Under the pieces are notes generated by a model. The model saw nothing but the letters and a program-made list of their open reading frames with translations. It had not been told where the DNA came from and made no database searches. The position numbers were made by a program, and so were the translations under genes. From Beijerinckiaceae bacterium (GTDB lineage: Bacteria > Pseudomonadota > Alphaproteobacteria > Rhizobiales > Beijerinckiaceae): 64,000 nt of DNA. The DNA lies in NCBI GenBank assembly GCA_030684835.1, contig JAUXWZ010000157.1:124001-188000 (forward strand). The letters run 5' to 3'. Each line of letters begins with the position of its first letter. Position 1 is the first letter of the stretch. Below, one piece after another: positions 1-8,628 of the stretch.

Positions 1-424
1 GCTGCGTGCGGGGTTTTTCCACGAGTTTGACGGCTGGCCGATCATTCGGCGCGAGGTGAAGTACGGGGCCGCCAGCCGCGTCGACTTCCTGCTTGAAGGC
101 GAAGGCCGGCCGCCCCTGTTCGTCGAGGTGAAAAACGTCCATCTCATGCGCCAGCCGGGCCTCGCCGAGTTTCCCGATTGCGCCACCGCGCGCGGCGCCA
201 GGCACATGCGCGAACTGGCCGACATGGTGCGCGCTGGCTGCCGCGCGTGCGTCGTGTTTGTCATCCAGATGAACGCCGATCGCTTCACGCTCGCCCGCGA
301 TCTTGATCCGGTCTACGGGCGCGCCTTTGACGAAGCGATCGCTGCCGGGGTGGAGGCGATAGCCTTGTCCTGCAACGTCTCTGTGGAAGGCGTGGACATC
401 GCGCAACGCGTGCCGATTGTTTAA
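1..424 (+). CDS. sfsA: DNA/RNA nuclease SfsA, 3' part (5' end outside window)
   Basis: The frame is open from base 2 and ends at 422-424, so only the C-terminal ~140 residues are seen. The segment REVKYG followed by SRVDFLL, then LFVEVKNVHL and later RGARHMREL, matches the core of the SfsA family (restriction-endonuclease-like fold, originally called sugar fermentation stimulation protein). D, E and K of the D...ExK nuclease core are visible in SRVDFLL and VEVKN. An apparent GTG start at 56 is internal, because homology continues upstream of it. The sfsA-map-radC neighbourhood is common in Rhizobiales. The family call is secure; the physiological role is poorly defined in the family. Confidence 0.93.
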   Translation, partial: LRAGFFHEFDGWPIIRREVKYGAASRVDFLLEGEGRPPLFVEVKNVHLMRQPGLAEFPDCATARGARHMRELADMVRAGCRACVVFVIQMNADRFTLARDLDPVYGRAFDEAIAAGVEAIALSCNVSVEGVDIAQRVPIV

Positions 425-1320
425 TCGCGTTCGTAAACGACGTTAGCCCGCGTGCGCAGGATTTCGCGATACCCCTTGTCGAGGATCAGCCTTGGGAGAT
501 CGACGGTCCAGCGCGCGTTGATGTGTTCCATGATCATCAGCTTGGGCCAAAGGGCTTCCGGCGATGTGCGGAAGAACGGCTCCAGGATCAGGTCTTCGGC
601 GCCTTCGACATCAAGTTTCATCGCGTCGATGCGGCTATAGCCTTCCGCATCCACGACGCCAGTTAGAGTGCGTGCGGGCACGCGAACCCGCCTGCCGTCA
701 GCCTCGGCGCTGACGATTCGCACAGAGCTTTCACCGCGATTGTGGGAGGGCAGAAACAGCGTGATTTCGCCGTCCTCGTCAGCTAGCGCGCAATCCATCG
801 CCTTGACCGTCGCAAAGGGGTTCTGGCGGATATTGTAGATCAGCCGCTCAAAGATTTCGGGCTGCGGTTCGATGGCGAGGATGCGCGCAAGAGGCCCGGC
901 GTTCGCGGCGACATACAGCGCGTAACCGCCGACATTCGACCCGATGTCGATGAATACAAATTCTGGCGTGATGCGGCTTTTCAACAGCAATCGCTCCGGC
1001 TCGTCAAAATATTGCGGCGTGAAGAGAATGCGTTTTTCGCAGACGTTATTATACGGGTAGAGGCGCATCTTGGCGCCCAGCGAAGACACGTCCACTGGCC
1101 GTCCGCCCAGCGCCTTGATGCTCAAGCCACGCAGGAAGAATGCATGACGATGGGCCAACCAGGACTGTCCGGCGGCGCGCGTCCATGCGAGAACCCGTCT
1201 CAGGAGAGCGCCAGGGGCGTGCCGCCCGAAGGGCGTAAGATCGTTGGTGGGCGTTATGGACATCTGCTCGTGCGTCAACTTTCCGTGGAGCGAAATGGCT
1301 GCGACGCTGGTTAAGCGCAT
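421..1320 (-). CDS. FkbM family SAM-dependent methyltransferase
   Basis: A 299-residue protein with the SAM-binding signature FIDIGSNVGGYALYVA near residue 125, followed by ILAIEPQPEIFERLIYNI and a later KLDVEGAE, all typical of FkbM-type methyltransferases acting on polysaccharide or natural-product hydroxyls. The substrate cannot be inferred. The start is uncertain: ATG at 1318-1320 gives the longest form and has no clear ribosome-binding site; an ATG at 1261-1263 (MSITPTND) would remove 19 residues. The stop overlaps the end of sfsA by four bases, convergently. The gene sits between sfsA and map, which are usually closer together, so it may be an acquired insertion. Confidence 0.85.
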   Translation of the reverse strand: MRLTSVAAISLHGKLTHEQMSITPTNDLTPFGRHAPGALLRRVLAWTRAAGQSWLAHRHAFFLRGLSIKALGGRPVDVSSLGAKMRLYPYNNVCEKRILFTPQYFDEPERLLLKSRITPEFVFIDIGSNVGGYALYVAANAGPLARILAIEPQPEIFERLIYNIRQNPFATVKAMDCALADEDGEITLFLPSHNRGESSVRIVSAEADGRRVRVPARTLTGVVDAEGYSRIDAMKLDVEGAEDLILEPFFRTSPEALWPKLMIMEHINARWTVDLPRLILDKGYREILRTRANVVYERD

Positions 1321-1451
1321 GCGCCACGCCGGGGGCTCATATCATAGCTGCTTAGCGTCACGCTACCCGCGCCTCAGCCCCCAAGCCCACGTTATCACTT
1401 GCGTTGGGGCTCTTTTCGCCTAGATTCAACGCATTCTTTCGCGGACGCAAA

Positions 1452-2291
1452 ATGACCTTCGTAGACGCACATATCGCCCCTACGCGCAAAACTGGGCACA
1501 TCAAACTTCATGGACCTGACGCCTTTGAGGGGATGCGTAAGGCCGGACGTCTGACGGCCGAAGCCCTCGACATGTTGACGGACTTTGTGAAGCCCGGCGT
1601 CTCGACCGACAAGCTCGACCGCATGGCGTTCGACTTCGCCATGGATCACAAGGCCTACCCGGCCCCGCTTGGTTATCGCGGCTACCGCAAGTCCGTTTGC
1701 ACCTCGATCAATCACGTCGTCTGCCATGGCATCCCTGACTCGCGACCGCTGCGCGAGGGCGACATCGTCAACGTGGACGTGACGCTGCTTGTCGATGGCT
1801 GGCATGGCGATTCGAGCCGCATGTATCGTGCGGGCGAGGTCGCTCGCCGCGCTGAACGACTGATCGATGTGACGTATGAAGCCCTGATGCGCGGCATCGA
1901 CGCCGTTAAGCCTGGCGCGACGACTGGTGATATCGGGTGGGCGATCCAGGAATTTGCGGAGTCCGAGCGTTGCTCCGTCGTGCGCGATTTTTGCGGCCAC
2001 GGCCTCGGCCGGCTGTTTCATGACGAGCCCAACATTCTCCACTACGGCCGTCCGGGCGAGGGCGTTAAGCTGACGCCCGGCATGTTCTTCACCATTGAAC
2101 CGATGATCAATCTCGGGCGCCCTCAAGTGAAAATTTTGCCCGATGGCTGGACCGCCGTGACGCGCGACCGCTCCCTCTCCGCCCAATTCGAGCACACGAT
2201 TGGCGTGACGGAGGTTGGCTGCGAGATTTTCACCTTGTCTCCACTCGGCATGCATCGCCCCCCTTACACGCCAGCGCAGCCTCTCAGATGA
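1452..2291 (+). CDS. map: type I methionine aminopeptidase
   Basis: Cytosolic metalloprotease that removes the initiator methionine from nascent proteins. The metal-binding set of the type I family is visible: [15 protein letters not shown] (two Asp), [12 protein letters not shown] (His), FTIEPMI (Glu) and QFEHTIGVT (Glu). The ATG at 1452 (MTFVDAH) is preferred over an upstream ATG at 1404, whose extra 16 residues do not resemble the family; this gives 279 residues. The stop codon overlaps the start of radC (ATGA at 2288-2291), so the two are translationally coupled. Confidence 0.96.
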   Translation: MTFVDAHIAPTRKTGHIKLHGPDAFEGMRKAGRLTAEALDMLTDFVKPGVSTDKLDRMAFDFAMDHKAYPAPLGYRGYRKSVCTSINHVVCHGIPDSRPLREGDIVNVDVTLLVDGWHGDSSRMYRAGEVARRAERLIDVTYEALMRGIDAVKPGATTGDIGWAIQEFAESERCSVVRDFCGHGLGRLFHDEPNILHYGRPGEGVKLTPGMFFTIEPMINLGRPQVKILPDGWTAVTRDRSLSAQFEHTIGVTEVGCEIFTLSPLGMHRPPYTPAQPLR

Positions 2292-3049
2292 GAGGAATGC
2301 CGGGCGGCTCTAAAATCGGCTCCCAGCAAAAGTCACTCGCGCAAGCTCAACCTGAGCTTGAGCGAGCCGACGCCAAGGAGCCCCATTACAAGGGTCATCG
2401 CGCCCGCCTGCGCGAACGCTTCGCAGAATCTAGTGATCAGGGCATGCCTGACTACGAACTTCTGGAATTGGTGCTCTTTCGGTCGATCCCCCAGCGCGAC
2501 GTCAAACCGCTCGCCAAAGCGCTGATCTCCCGCTTCGGCTCATTCGCCGAGGTCATCGGCGCCCGGCCAGAGCGCCTTGCCGAAGTGGAGGGAATTGGTG
2601 CAGCCACCGCCCTTGACCTGAAGATCGTGGAGGCGGCCGCACGGCGACTTGCGCGAGGCGCCATCGGCGATCGTCCACTGCTTGGATCCTGGAAAGACGT
2701 GCTCGATTACTGTCGCACCGCAATGGCCTTCGCAGATCGTGAACAGTTTCGTGTTTTATTCCTCGACAAGCGGAATTTTCTGATTGCGGATGAAGTACAA
2801 ACCCTCGGAACGGTAGACCACACGCCCGTGTATCCAAGGGAGGTTGTGCGGCGTGCGCTGGAGCTGGCGGCATCCGCTCTCATTATGGTTCACAACCACC
2901 CGTCAGGCGACCCGACACCGTCCTCCGCAGACATTCGCATGACAGAGGAATTGGCTAGTATCGGCAAGTCTTTAGGCATCACCCTGCACGACCACATTAT
3001 CGTCGGCAAAAATGGGCATTCGAGCTTTCGCGGACTCAATTTGATCTAA
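2288..3049 (+). CDS. radC: RadC family JAB/MPN-domain protein
   Basis: 253-residue member of the RadC (UPF0758) family. The N-terminal half holds a helix-hairpin-helix-like stretch ([13 protein letters not shown]), and the C-terminal JAB/JAMM metalloprotease-like domain contains [14 protein letters not shown], the conserved metal-binding motif. Despite the historical name, a direct DNA-repair function is not established for the family. The start overlaps the stop of map by four bases, as in many Rhizobiales. A ~160-bp AT-richer spacer follows before the EAL gene. Confidence 0.95.
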   Translation: MRGMPGGSKIGSQQKSLAQAQPELERADAKEPHYKGHRARLRERFAESSDQGMPDYELLELVLFRSIPQRDVKPLAKALISRFGSFAEVIGARPERLAEVEGIGAATALDLKIVEAAARRLARGAIGDRPLLGSWKDVLDYCRTAMAFADREQFRVLFLDKRNFLIADEVQTLGTVDHTPVYPREVVRRALELAASALIMVHNHPSGDPTPSSADIRMTEELASIGKSLGITLHDHIIVGKNGHSSFRGLNLI

Positions 3050-3208
3050 TTGACGCTGCGTCTTTCATGGTTTTAGCGGAAGGGCCCGTTAATAAATACC
3101 GTCTAGTCTTCGCTGGATTGAAGATCGTGTTTTTCAGTTGTGACATTTTATTTATCCGCCACTGCACGCTATCGTGACTACTAGATCGGCTGTGCGCATG
3201 GGACAAAG

Positions 3209-4009
3209 ATGACAGTGCATCAATCCGACGCAGCGTACACGCAGGACGATTTGGCCCAGGCGCTAAAACGCAACCAGTTTACGCTCAATTATCAACCAAT
3301 TGTATCGGCAAAAACCGCGCGTACGGTAACCGTTGAAGCGCTCTTGCGCATGCGTTTACCCACGGGCCATATGGCCACTCCCCCAGACTTCATGGACGTC
3401 GCCGAGCAATCGGGTTTCGTGTGTGACCTTGGCGAATGGGCGCTTCAACGCGCGTGCGCGGATGGCCTGAATTGGCCCGGCGTATGCGTGGCCGTAAACA
3501 TTTCGCCAAAGCAGCTGCAAGTCCCCGGCTTCCTCAACACAGTCCGCCGCATTTTGAATGAAACGGGTTTTCCACCTGACCGGCTTGAACTTGAGCTAAC
3601 GGAACATTGTCCCGTCGAAGATTTCCCGCGTGCCTGCGCGACGCTCACGGCGTTACGCCAACTTGGGATACGGGTTGCGCTTGATGATTTCGGAGTAGGC
3701 TATTCCGGCCTTATTTATTTGCGCAAGCTGCCGCTCGACAAGATCAAGATCGACCGCGCGTTCGTTGAATCCATGGACGAGCAATCAGACGTTCTTGTGC
3801 GCTCCATCGTTCAACTCGGCCGCAATCTGGGCCTCACGGTCACAGCAGAAGGCGTGGAAACGTCCGAGCACCAGCGGGTGCTCATAGAGGCCGGTTGTCA
3901 CGAGCTACAGGGCTATCTGTTTTCGCGGCCCCTGCCGGCTGGAGACATCGACACGCTGTTTGGCTGCGGCGCGGCCTCAGCCCGGCTGCGCATTGCAGGC
4001 GCAGCATAA
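3209..4009 (+). CDS. EAL-domain cyclic-di-GMP phosphodiesterase
   Basis: A stand-alone EAL domain of 266 residues with no GGDEF, PAS or membrane segment. The catalytic set looks complete: EALLRM at residue 43, NISPKQL, ELTEH, LDDFGVGYSGL (the DDFG metal pair), DKIKIDRAF, TAEGVET and QGYLFSRPLP. It should hydrolyse c-di-GMP to pGpG in the cytosol and so favour motile over sessile behaviour. It is monocistronic, with its own 159-bp upstream region (3050-3208). Confidence 0.92.
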   Translation: MTVHQSDAAYTQDDLAQALKRNQFTLNYQPIVSAKTARTVTVEALLRMRLPTGHMATPPDFMDVAEQSGFVCDLGEWALQRACADGLNWPGVCVAVNISPKQLQVPGFLNTVRRILNETGFPPDRLELELTEHCPVEDFPRACATLTALRQLGIRVALDDFGVGYSGLIYLRKLPLDKIKIDRAFVESMDEQSDVLVRSIVQLGRNLGLTVTAEGVETSEHQRVLIEAGCHELQGYLFSRPLPAGDIDTLFGCGAASARLRIAGAA

Positions 4010-4017
4010 GCGAGACG

Positions 4018-4629
4018 TCACACATCACGCGCGGACAATGCGTCCGGCGTGTCGACATCAAAGGCGACAGCGTCGTCGTCCATCGCCACGTCTATGACGT
4101 CGTTGCGACCGCGTAATAACGCGCGCGCGCCGACGTCACCTTCAAGCAGCGCAACGTCATCGAAAAGTGCGGAGCGGATAAAGACCGGATTGCCGCGCTG
4201 CCCATTCAGATTTGGCGCAAGCGCAGAGGCGCGCGGATTATCGTGGAAAGCCGCCACAAGAGTGCGAAGCAAATCGCCGCTCACCCTGGGCATGTCAGCC
4301 AGCAAGATCGCGGCGCCCGTAACGCCATCGGGCAAGGAAGCAACGCCGGCCTTCAGCGACGACGACAAACCGCTCGCAAAGGACGGATTGTGGACAAAGC
4401 CGACCCCCAACCCCTCAAGTGCGGCTTCCGTCGCCTCGCGCGCAAAGCCGGTGACAACGACGACCGGATCAAGCCCAGCGGCGAGAGCGGCTTCCACAAC
4501 GTGTCGCACGAGCGGCTTGCCGCCGAGCGTCGCAACCACTTTCGAGACAGCGGATGGATCGGCGGCGCGATAGCGGCTCGATTGTCCAGCGGCCAGAATG
4601 ACAGCCGCGATGCGCCGGGGCTCAGTCAT
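4018..4629 (-). CDS. MobA/MocA-like nucleotidyltransferase (molybdenum cofactor CTP/GTP transferase)
   Basis: The N-terminus carries the nucleotide-binding signature AAVILAAGQSSRYR with GKPLVRHV after it, and ILLADMPRV and NGQRGNPVF follow, as in MocA-type cytidylyltransferases that convert Mo-molybdopterin to the dinucleotide form (MCD) used by xanthine/CO dehydrogenases. The start at 4629 (MTEPRR) overlaps the previous gene by eight bases. An upstream ATG at 4692 adds 21 unrelated residues. It is the last gene of the minus-strand cox maturation operon. MocA rather than MobA is inferred from context, since CODH-type enzymes need MCD. Confidence 0.88.
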   Translation of the reverse strand: MTEPRRIAAVILAAGQSSRYRAADPSAVSKVVATLGGKPLVRHVVEAALAAGLDPVVVVTGFAREATEAALEGLGVGFVHNPSFASGLSSSLKAGVASLPDGVTGAAILLADMPRVSGDLLRTLVAAFHDNPRASALAPNLNGQRGNPVFIRSALFDDVALLEGDVGARALLRGRNDVIDVAMDDDAVAFDVDTPDALSARDV

Positions 4630-5677
4630 CGTCGCCAGAACTGTCCGGCGACAGAGCTTCGCCTTCTCCGCCTCCGTCTTGTTGACCTTCACGCGGCTGA
4701 CCGCGTGTGACGATTTCCATCAACAACCCGCCTACGCCCATGCGCCTGACGTCGGACGCCGTGACCTCAAGATCGGCGAAGAGGCGCTGCAGCACCCAGT
4801 CAAAGCCGTTCTCTTTTGGCGAACGTGCGCAACCCGGCGCGCCCAGCAATGGCTTGCCTGCGATGCGTCCCACCAGCAGGAGATTGCCCGGATCAACAGG
4901 CATTCCCAGATGAACGATTTCGCCGCCCGCGCCCACGAGCGCAGAGGGAATTACGTCACGTCGATCGGTGATCGCGGAGGCTCCGAACACGACGACAATA
5001 TCGGCGCGCGGCGCGGCATCGCGGATTGCTGCGGAGAGCGCCTCGGATTCATGGGGCGTGCGCAAATCGCACACGATCTCCCCGCCCATCGGCGCAAGAC
5101 GCTCGCTCATCACGCGTAGCGTCTTGGTGACCGTCGCTGGCTTCAGGCCCGGCAGCAATGTGGATATGACGCCGACCTTCTTGCCGCTGAAAGCAGCGAC
5201 CTTGATGAAATCATTGCGCGAGAAAGTTAATGCGGCGTCGAGCGCGGCCCTTGGCGCAGCGTAGGGAATGATCTTCACCGTGGCGATCATCTCGCCTGCA
5301 ACGACAGACTTCCACGGCGCCAGCGTTGCGACGGTCAGCGTCTCGTCAACATCGTTGACGTCATTAACGCCGGCCTCGTTGATGACCAGCACGCCGGCGC
5401 GTTCAGCAAACAGATTGCTACGCCCCGTGAATGGCTTTTCAACACGCACGTGAGAGCCGGCAAGCCCGCGGGCCAGCGCGCCAGCAGCGTCATTCTCGCC
5501 AACATCATCACCTTCAAGCTGCGCGACGACAATTTCCAGAATGCCCGCGCCGCGAAGGCTATCCACATGCGCCCGCGTGACGGTCTCGCCCTTCTTGAGG
5601 ACGAAGCCGTCATAGCGAATGCTGTGTGCAGCGATGGCGCCAACGGCGTCGGCGACCGCTACAGGTCCAAACTTCAC
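4622..5677 (-). CDS. molybdopterin-binding protein (MoeA/CinA-like domain)
   Basis: 351-residue protein. The N-terminal part (GAIAAHSIRYDGFVLKKG) resembles the start of MoeA-like proteins in cox clusters, and the middle contains a MoCF-binding-type domain (ADIVVVFGASAITDRRDVIP, then MPVDPGNLLLVGRIAGKP). It probably handles molybdopterin or MCD during cofactor insertion into a CODH/XDH-type enzyme. The start overlaps the XdhC stop by four bases, and the stop overlaps the MocA-like start. The precise reaction is not known for this subfamily. Confidence 0.87.
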   Translation of the reverse strand: MKFGPVAVADAVGAIAAHSIRYDGFVLKKGETVTRAHVDSLRGAGILEIVVAQLEGDDVGENDAAGALARGLAGSHVRVEKPFTGRSNLFAERAGVLVINEAGVNDVNDVDETLTVATLAPWKSVVAGEMIATVKIIPYAAPRAALDAALTFSRNDFIKVAAFSGKKVGVISTLLPGLKPATVTKTLRVMSERLAPMGGEIVCDLRTPHESEALSAAIRDAAPRADIVVVFGASAITDRRDVIPSALVGAGGEIVHLGMPVDPGNLLLVGRIAGKPLLGAPGCARSPKENGFDWVLQRLFADLEVTASDVRRMGVGGLLMEIVTRGQPREGQQDGGGEGEALSPDSSGDDD

Positions 5678-6393
5678 GCCGCCGCTCCCGCACGTTGCGG
5701 CGCATCCGCGCGCAAAGGCTTCTTGCGCAGCGAGAGCACGATTTCCGCAAGCACTGACACGGCGATTTCCGCCGGGCTCACCGCGCCGATATCGATGCCG
5801 ACGGGCGCCCGGATGCGCGCAATCTGCTCATCGGAGAAACCCTTCTCCTTCAGCCGTTCCACGCGTTTGCCATGCGTCTTTCGTGAGCCGAGCGCGCCGA
5901 CATAAAAACAATCCGCGGATAACGCCGCCTCCAGCCCCGGATCGTCAATCTTGGGATCGTGCGTGAAACACGCAACAGCCGTGTAGCGGTCAAGCCCGAG
6001 CGTCGGGATAATCTCTTGCGGCCAGTCGGCAATGAGAGTCACGTCCGGAAAACGCTCGAGTGTGGCGAACGCGGTGCGCGGATCGATGATCGTCAGATCG
6101 AAGCCCGCGACCCGCGCCATAGGCGCAAGCGCTTGCGTGATATGCACGGCGCCAATCACGAGCAGCCGCGCGGGCGGGGTTTGCACAGTGAGAAAATACG
6201 AGCGTCCCTCGTGCTCCACCATGCCGCTCTTGCCGGTGCGCAGGCTTGCCTCGAGAATGTCTGCGAGAGGGTCGGACGCAAGATCGGCGGCTTTCACAAA
6301 CCGCTGATCGCCGCCGGGCATTTCGGTGACGAGGACGCAAGCGCGCCGCGCCGCGCGTTCGCCATTCATTGCAGTGAGAACATCGAAACGCAT
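5674..6393 (-). CDS. XdhC family protein, C-terminal (Rossmann) half
   Basis: Residues near 90 begin a Rossmann-like XdhC_C domain (LLVIGAVHITQALAPMAR, DLTIIDPRTAFA), followed by FYVGALGSRKTHGKRVERL and VGIDIGAVSPAEIAVSVLAEI, all characteristic of XdhC/CoxF/CoxI. These proteins bind and protect the mature Mo cofactor and pass it to XDH-type apoenzymes. The start at 6393 (MRFDVLTAM) overlaps the stop of the next gene in an ATGA; an ATG at 6453 would lie wholly inside that gene. The full XdhC chain is split between this gene and the 107-residue gene upstream. Confidence 0.92.
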   Translation of the reverse strand: MRFDVLTAMNGERAARRACVLVTEMPGGDQRFVKAADLASDPLADILEASLRTGKSGMVEHEGRSYFLTVQTPPARLLVIGAVHITQALAPMARVAGFDLTIIDPRTAFATLERFPDVTLIADWPQEIIPTLGLDRYTAVACFTHDPKIDDPGLEAALSADCFYVGALGSRKTHGKRVERLKEKGFSDEQIARIRAPVGIDIGAVSPAEIAVSVLAEIVLSLRKKPLRADAPQRAGAAA

Positions 6394-6716
6394 CAGACCA
6401 CCTTCTCGACATAGACGCGGATTCGTCCGCCGCACGAAAGGCCTACGCGCCACGCAGCTTCATCCGCAACGCCAAACTCCAGCATGCGCGGCTTGCCGTC
6501 GGCGATCGTGTCCATTGCCTCGGTGACGACTTCGCCCTCCACGCACCCGCCCGAAACCGAGCCCAGAAAATTCCCCTCGTCGTCGATAACGAGATGCGAA
6601 CCTACAGGGCGTGGCGCTGAGCCCCATGTTTCGGTGACGGTCGCAATTGCGACGCCCTTGCCTGATTTTCGCCAGTCCTCGGCGCGAGCCAGAATGTTTT
6701 CGTCGGTGGCGAGCAT
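6393..6716 (-). CDS. XdhC/CoxI N-terminal domain protein
   Basis: 107 residues carrying only the XdhC_CoxI domain: GKGVAIATVTETWGSAPRP, GSVSGGCVEGEV and LSCGGRIRVYVE. GGCVE with a later Cys (SCGG) are the conserved cysteine positions of the domain. It is translationally coupled (ATGA) to the Rossmann half, so the two likely act as one XdhC-like chaperone, an arrangement known from other cox operons. A 100-bp gap separates it from coxE. Confidence 0.92.
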   Translation of the reverse strand: MLATDENILARAEDWRKSGKGVAIATVTETWGSAPRPVGSHLVIDDEGNFLGSVSGGCVEGEVVTEAMDTIADGKPRMLEFGVADEAAWRVGLSCGGRIRVYVEKVV

Positions 6717-6792
6717 GAGAGCCTCCCGGAGCTACAGTCGGAATGTACGAATGAATATAACGCTCTCACGCGCCAGGACCAAGCGGCGCTTG

Positions 6793-6834
6793 CCCAAGCG
6801 CTTCAGCCCAAGCGCTTCAGCCTACGCGCTTCAG
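6793..6834. repeat. three tandem 14-bp repeats at the 3' end of coxE
   Basis: Unit CCCAAGCGCTTCAG occurs exactly twice (6793-6806 and 6807-6820), with a third copy differing at two bases (6821-6834). The array straddles the coxE stop codon, so slippage could have altered the C-terminus of CoxE. Confidence 0.8.
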
Positions 6835-8058
6835 CCACGTACGCGGATCGACGGCGCCGCCCGCGCGAGGGGTCGAAAGCGCCGCCGCCAGTGCGGCTAC
6901 GCTCGCCAGATTGTGGACCGCGCGGAACTCGTCTACATGCGGCAGCATGGCCCGCACGCCCTGCGCGCGCGGCTCAAAACGGTCAAACCGCAGCAGCGGA
7001 TTGAGCCAGACGAGACGGCGGGCGGACTTGTGCAACCGCTCCATCTCGCGGGCAAGCTCGCTTGCGCCCTCCCGCTCAAGCCCGTCGGTGAAGATCAGCA
7101 CCGTCGCGCCCTGCCCCAGCACGCGCCGCGACCAATCACGATTGAACACGCGCAGGCACTGGCCAATGCGCGTCCCGCCCGACCAGTCGAGAACATCGCC
7201 CGAACATTGCGCGAGCGCTTCGTCAGGGTCCTTGTGACGCAGCGCACGCGTGACATTGGTGAGCCGCGTGCCGAACAGGAAAGTATGCACACGCCCGCGT
7301 CTCTCGGTGAGCGCGTGGAAGAAATGCAAAAACACGCGCGTATATTCAGCCATCGAGCCTGAGATGTCGCACAAGATGACGATGGGCGGCTTGCGCACTT
7401 GCGGCGCGATGCGCGCCAGATCGATGAAGCTGCCGCCACCGCGCATGGAACGTCGCAGCGTGCGGCGCAAATCGATGCGCGCGCCAGAGCGAGAAGGCGC
7501 AAAACGTCGCGTACGCCGCTCATCGCCAGACATATCCAGCGCCGCGATGGCGCGCAGGGCGTCCGCTATTTCGCTCGCGCTCATCTGCGCAAAGTCCTTG
7601 CGCTGCAGGAGTTCTGCTTGCGAGACAGTCAAGGATTGATCGTAAGTAACGGCGCTTTCCTCGCGTTCGGGTTCGCGCTTGCCCATCAGCGCTTGAGCCA
7701 CGCGCGCGGCTGCAGCAGCAGGCTTTTCAACGGGCGCGCCAGGCCCGTTTGCCGGCTGGTCGACTGGCGACATCAGCGTCATCAATTGTTCAAGGAAGCC
7801 ACGGCGGCGCCAGAAAATGCGGAACGCTTCATCAAACACTGCGGCGTGTTCGCGCTTTTTGACGAACACCGCTTCCAGCGTCACGCGGAAATCATCGCGG
7901 TTGCGCACGCCCGCAACATCAATCGCATTGATCGCATCAAGCGCAGCGCCAGTGCCTATCGGCAAGCCCGCTGCGCGCAACGCCCGCGCAAAGTGCAGAA
8001 TGTTTTGCGCAAGCGCCCCGCCAGATTTATCTTGCCCGGGCGTCTGCGCTTCGCTCAC
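6817..8058 (-). CDS. coxE: CoxE-type VWA-domain protein
   Basis: 413 residues with a C-terminal von Willebrand factor A domain. The MIDAS motif DISGSMAEYT is intact, and TFLFGTRLTNV, DWSGGTRIGQCL and VLIFTDGLEREG follow. CoxE works with the AAA+ ATPase CoxD in inserting the [CuSMoO2] or Mo centre in CO dehydrogenase in Oligotropha (now Afipia); in related operons the pair is a general metal-centre maturation module. The start overlaps the YkgJ-like gene by four bases. Cytosolic, no signal peptide. Confidence 0.93.
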   Translation of the reverse strand: MSEAQTPGQDKSGGALAQNILHFARALRAAGLPIGTGAALDAINAIDVAGVRNRDDFRVTLEAVFVKKREHAAVFDEAFRIFWRRRGFLEQLMTLMSPVDQPANGPGAPVEKPAAAAARVAQALMGKREPEREESAVTYDQSLTVSQAELLQRKDFAQMSASEIADALRAIAALDMSGDERRTRRFAPSRSGARIDLRRTLRRSMRGGGSFIDLARIAPQVRKPPIVILCDISGSMAEYTRVFLHFFHALTERRGRVHTFLFGTRLTNVTRALRHKDPDEALAQCSGDVLDWSGGTRIGQCLRVFNRDWSRRVLGQGATVLIFTDGLEREGASELAREMERLHKSARRLVWLNPLLRFDRFEPRAQGVRAMLPHVDEFRAVHNLASVAALAAALSTPRAGGAVDPRTWLKRVG

Positions 8059-8600
8059 GCGTGGATCTTCCCTGCGCTTGTCTGCGCCGGACTCGCCTTG
8101 CGCACATTCGCATGAAAGCGCATGCCGTCGTGCGTCAGCTCAACGCCATCACCGGGATTGAGCTGGCCAATCGGCAATTCCGTATTGGGCAGGATCACGC
8201 TGGCGCGGTCGCCAATCATCAGCAGCACCGGCTTTCTAATGTTCACGCCATGCTCCGCCCAGCGGCGAATTTGCGTTTGATAAGGCTCGCGCCGCCATGC
8301 GGTCGGCTGCGCTGCGTCGCACATGATTTGCAAGGCGCCGTTAGCTTCAACTGCGACAACGAACTTGGCGCGATCCGGCTTCCATTCGTCGCTCAGCGTC
8401 GACGAACTGAGCCACAAACACTGGAACATGCGGCATGACATGGGGCGAGCGTCATGTATGACGCAGCCCACTCCCGCGCGCGCATTCACGCACCAGCGGC
8501 CAGCGGGCTTGTCGAGTTCGGGCACATTGAAGACCTTGCAGCACATCATGCATGAGCCGCAGGCCCGCCCCGGCGCAGGTGTGATTTCTTGCATGCTCAT
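8055..8600 (-). CDS. YkgJ-family Cys-cluster (zinc/iron-chelating) protein
   Basis: 181 residues. The N-terminal half holds clustered cysteines: C14, C17, C20, C21, C37, C46, C56 and C61, in the YkgJ/CxxCxxCC pattern (GSCMMCCKVF, CVIHDARPMSCRMF). These proteins are thought to bind a metal or Fe-S cluster; no reaction is known. It lies between coxD and coxE and is coupled to coxE by an ATGA overlap, so a role in metal-centre assembly is plausible but is inference from context. Confidence 0.83.
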   Translation of the reverse strand: MSMQEITPAPGRACGSCMMCCKVFNVPELDKPAGRWCVNARAGVGCVIHDARPMSCRMFQCLWLSSSTLSDEWKPDRAKFVVAVEANGALQIMCDAAQPTAWRREPYQTQIRRWAEHGVNIRKPVLLMIGDRASVILPNTELPIGQLNPGDGVELTHDGMRFHANVRKASPAQTSAGKIHA

Positions 8601-8628
8601 GCTCTGCTTCGCCCCCGTCGTCCGCGCG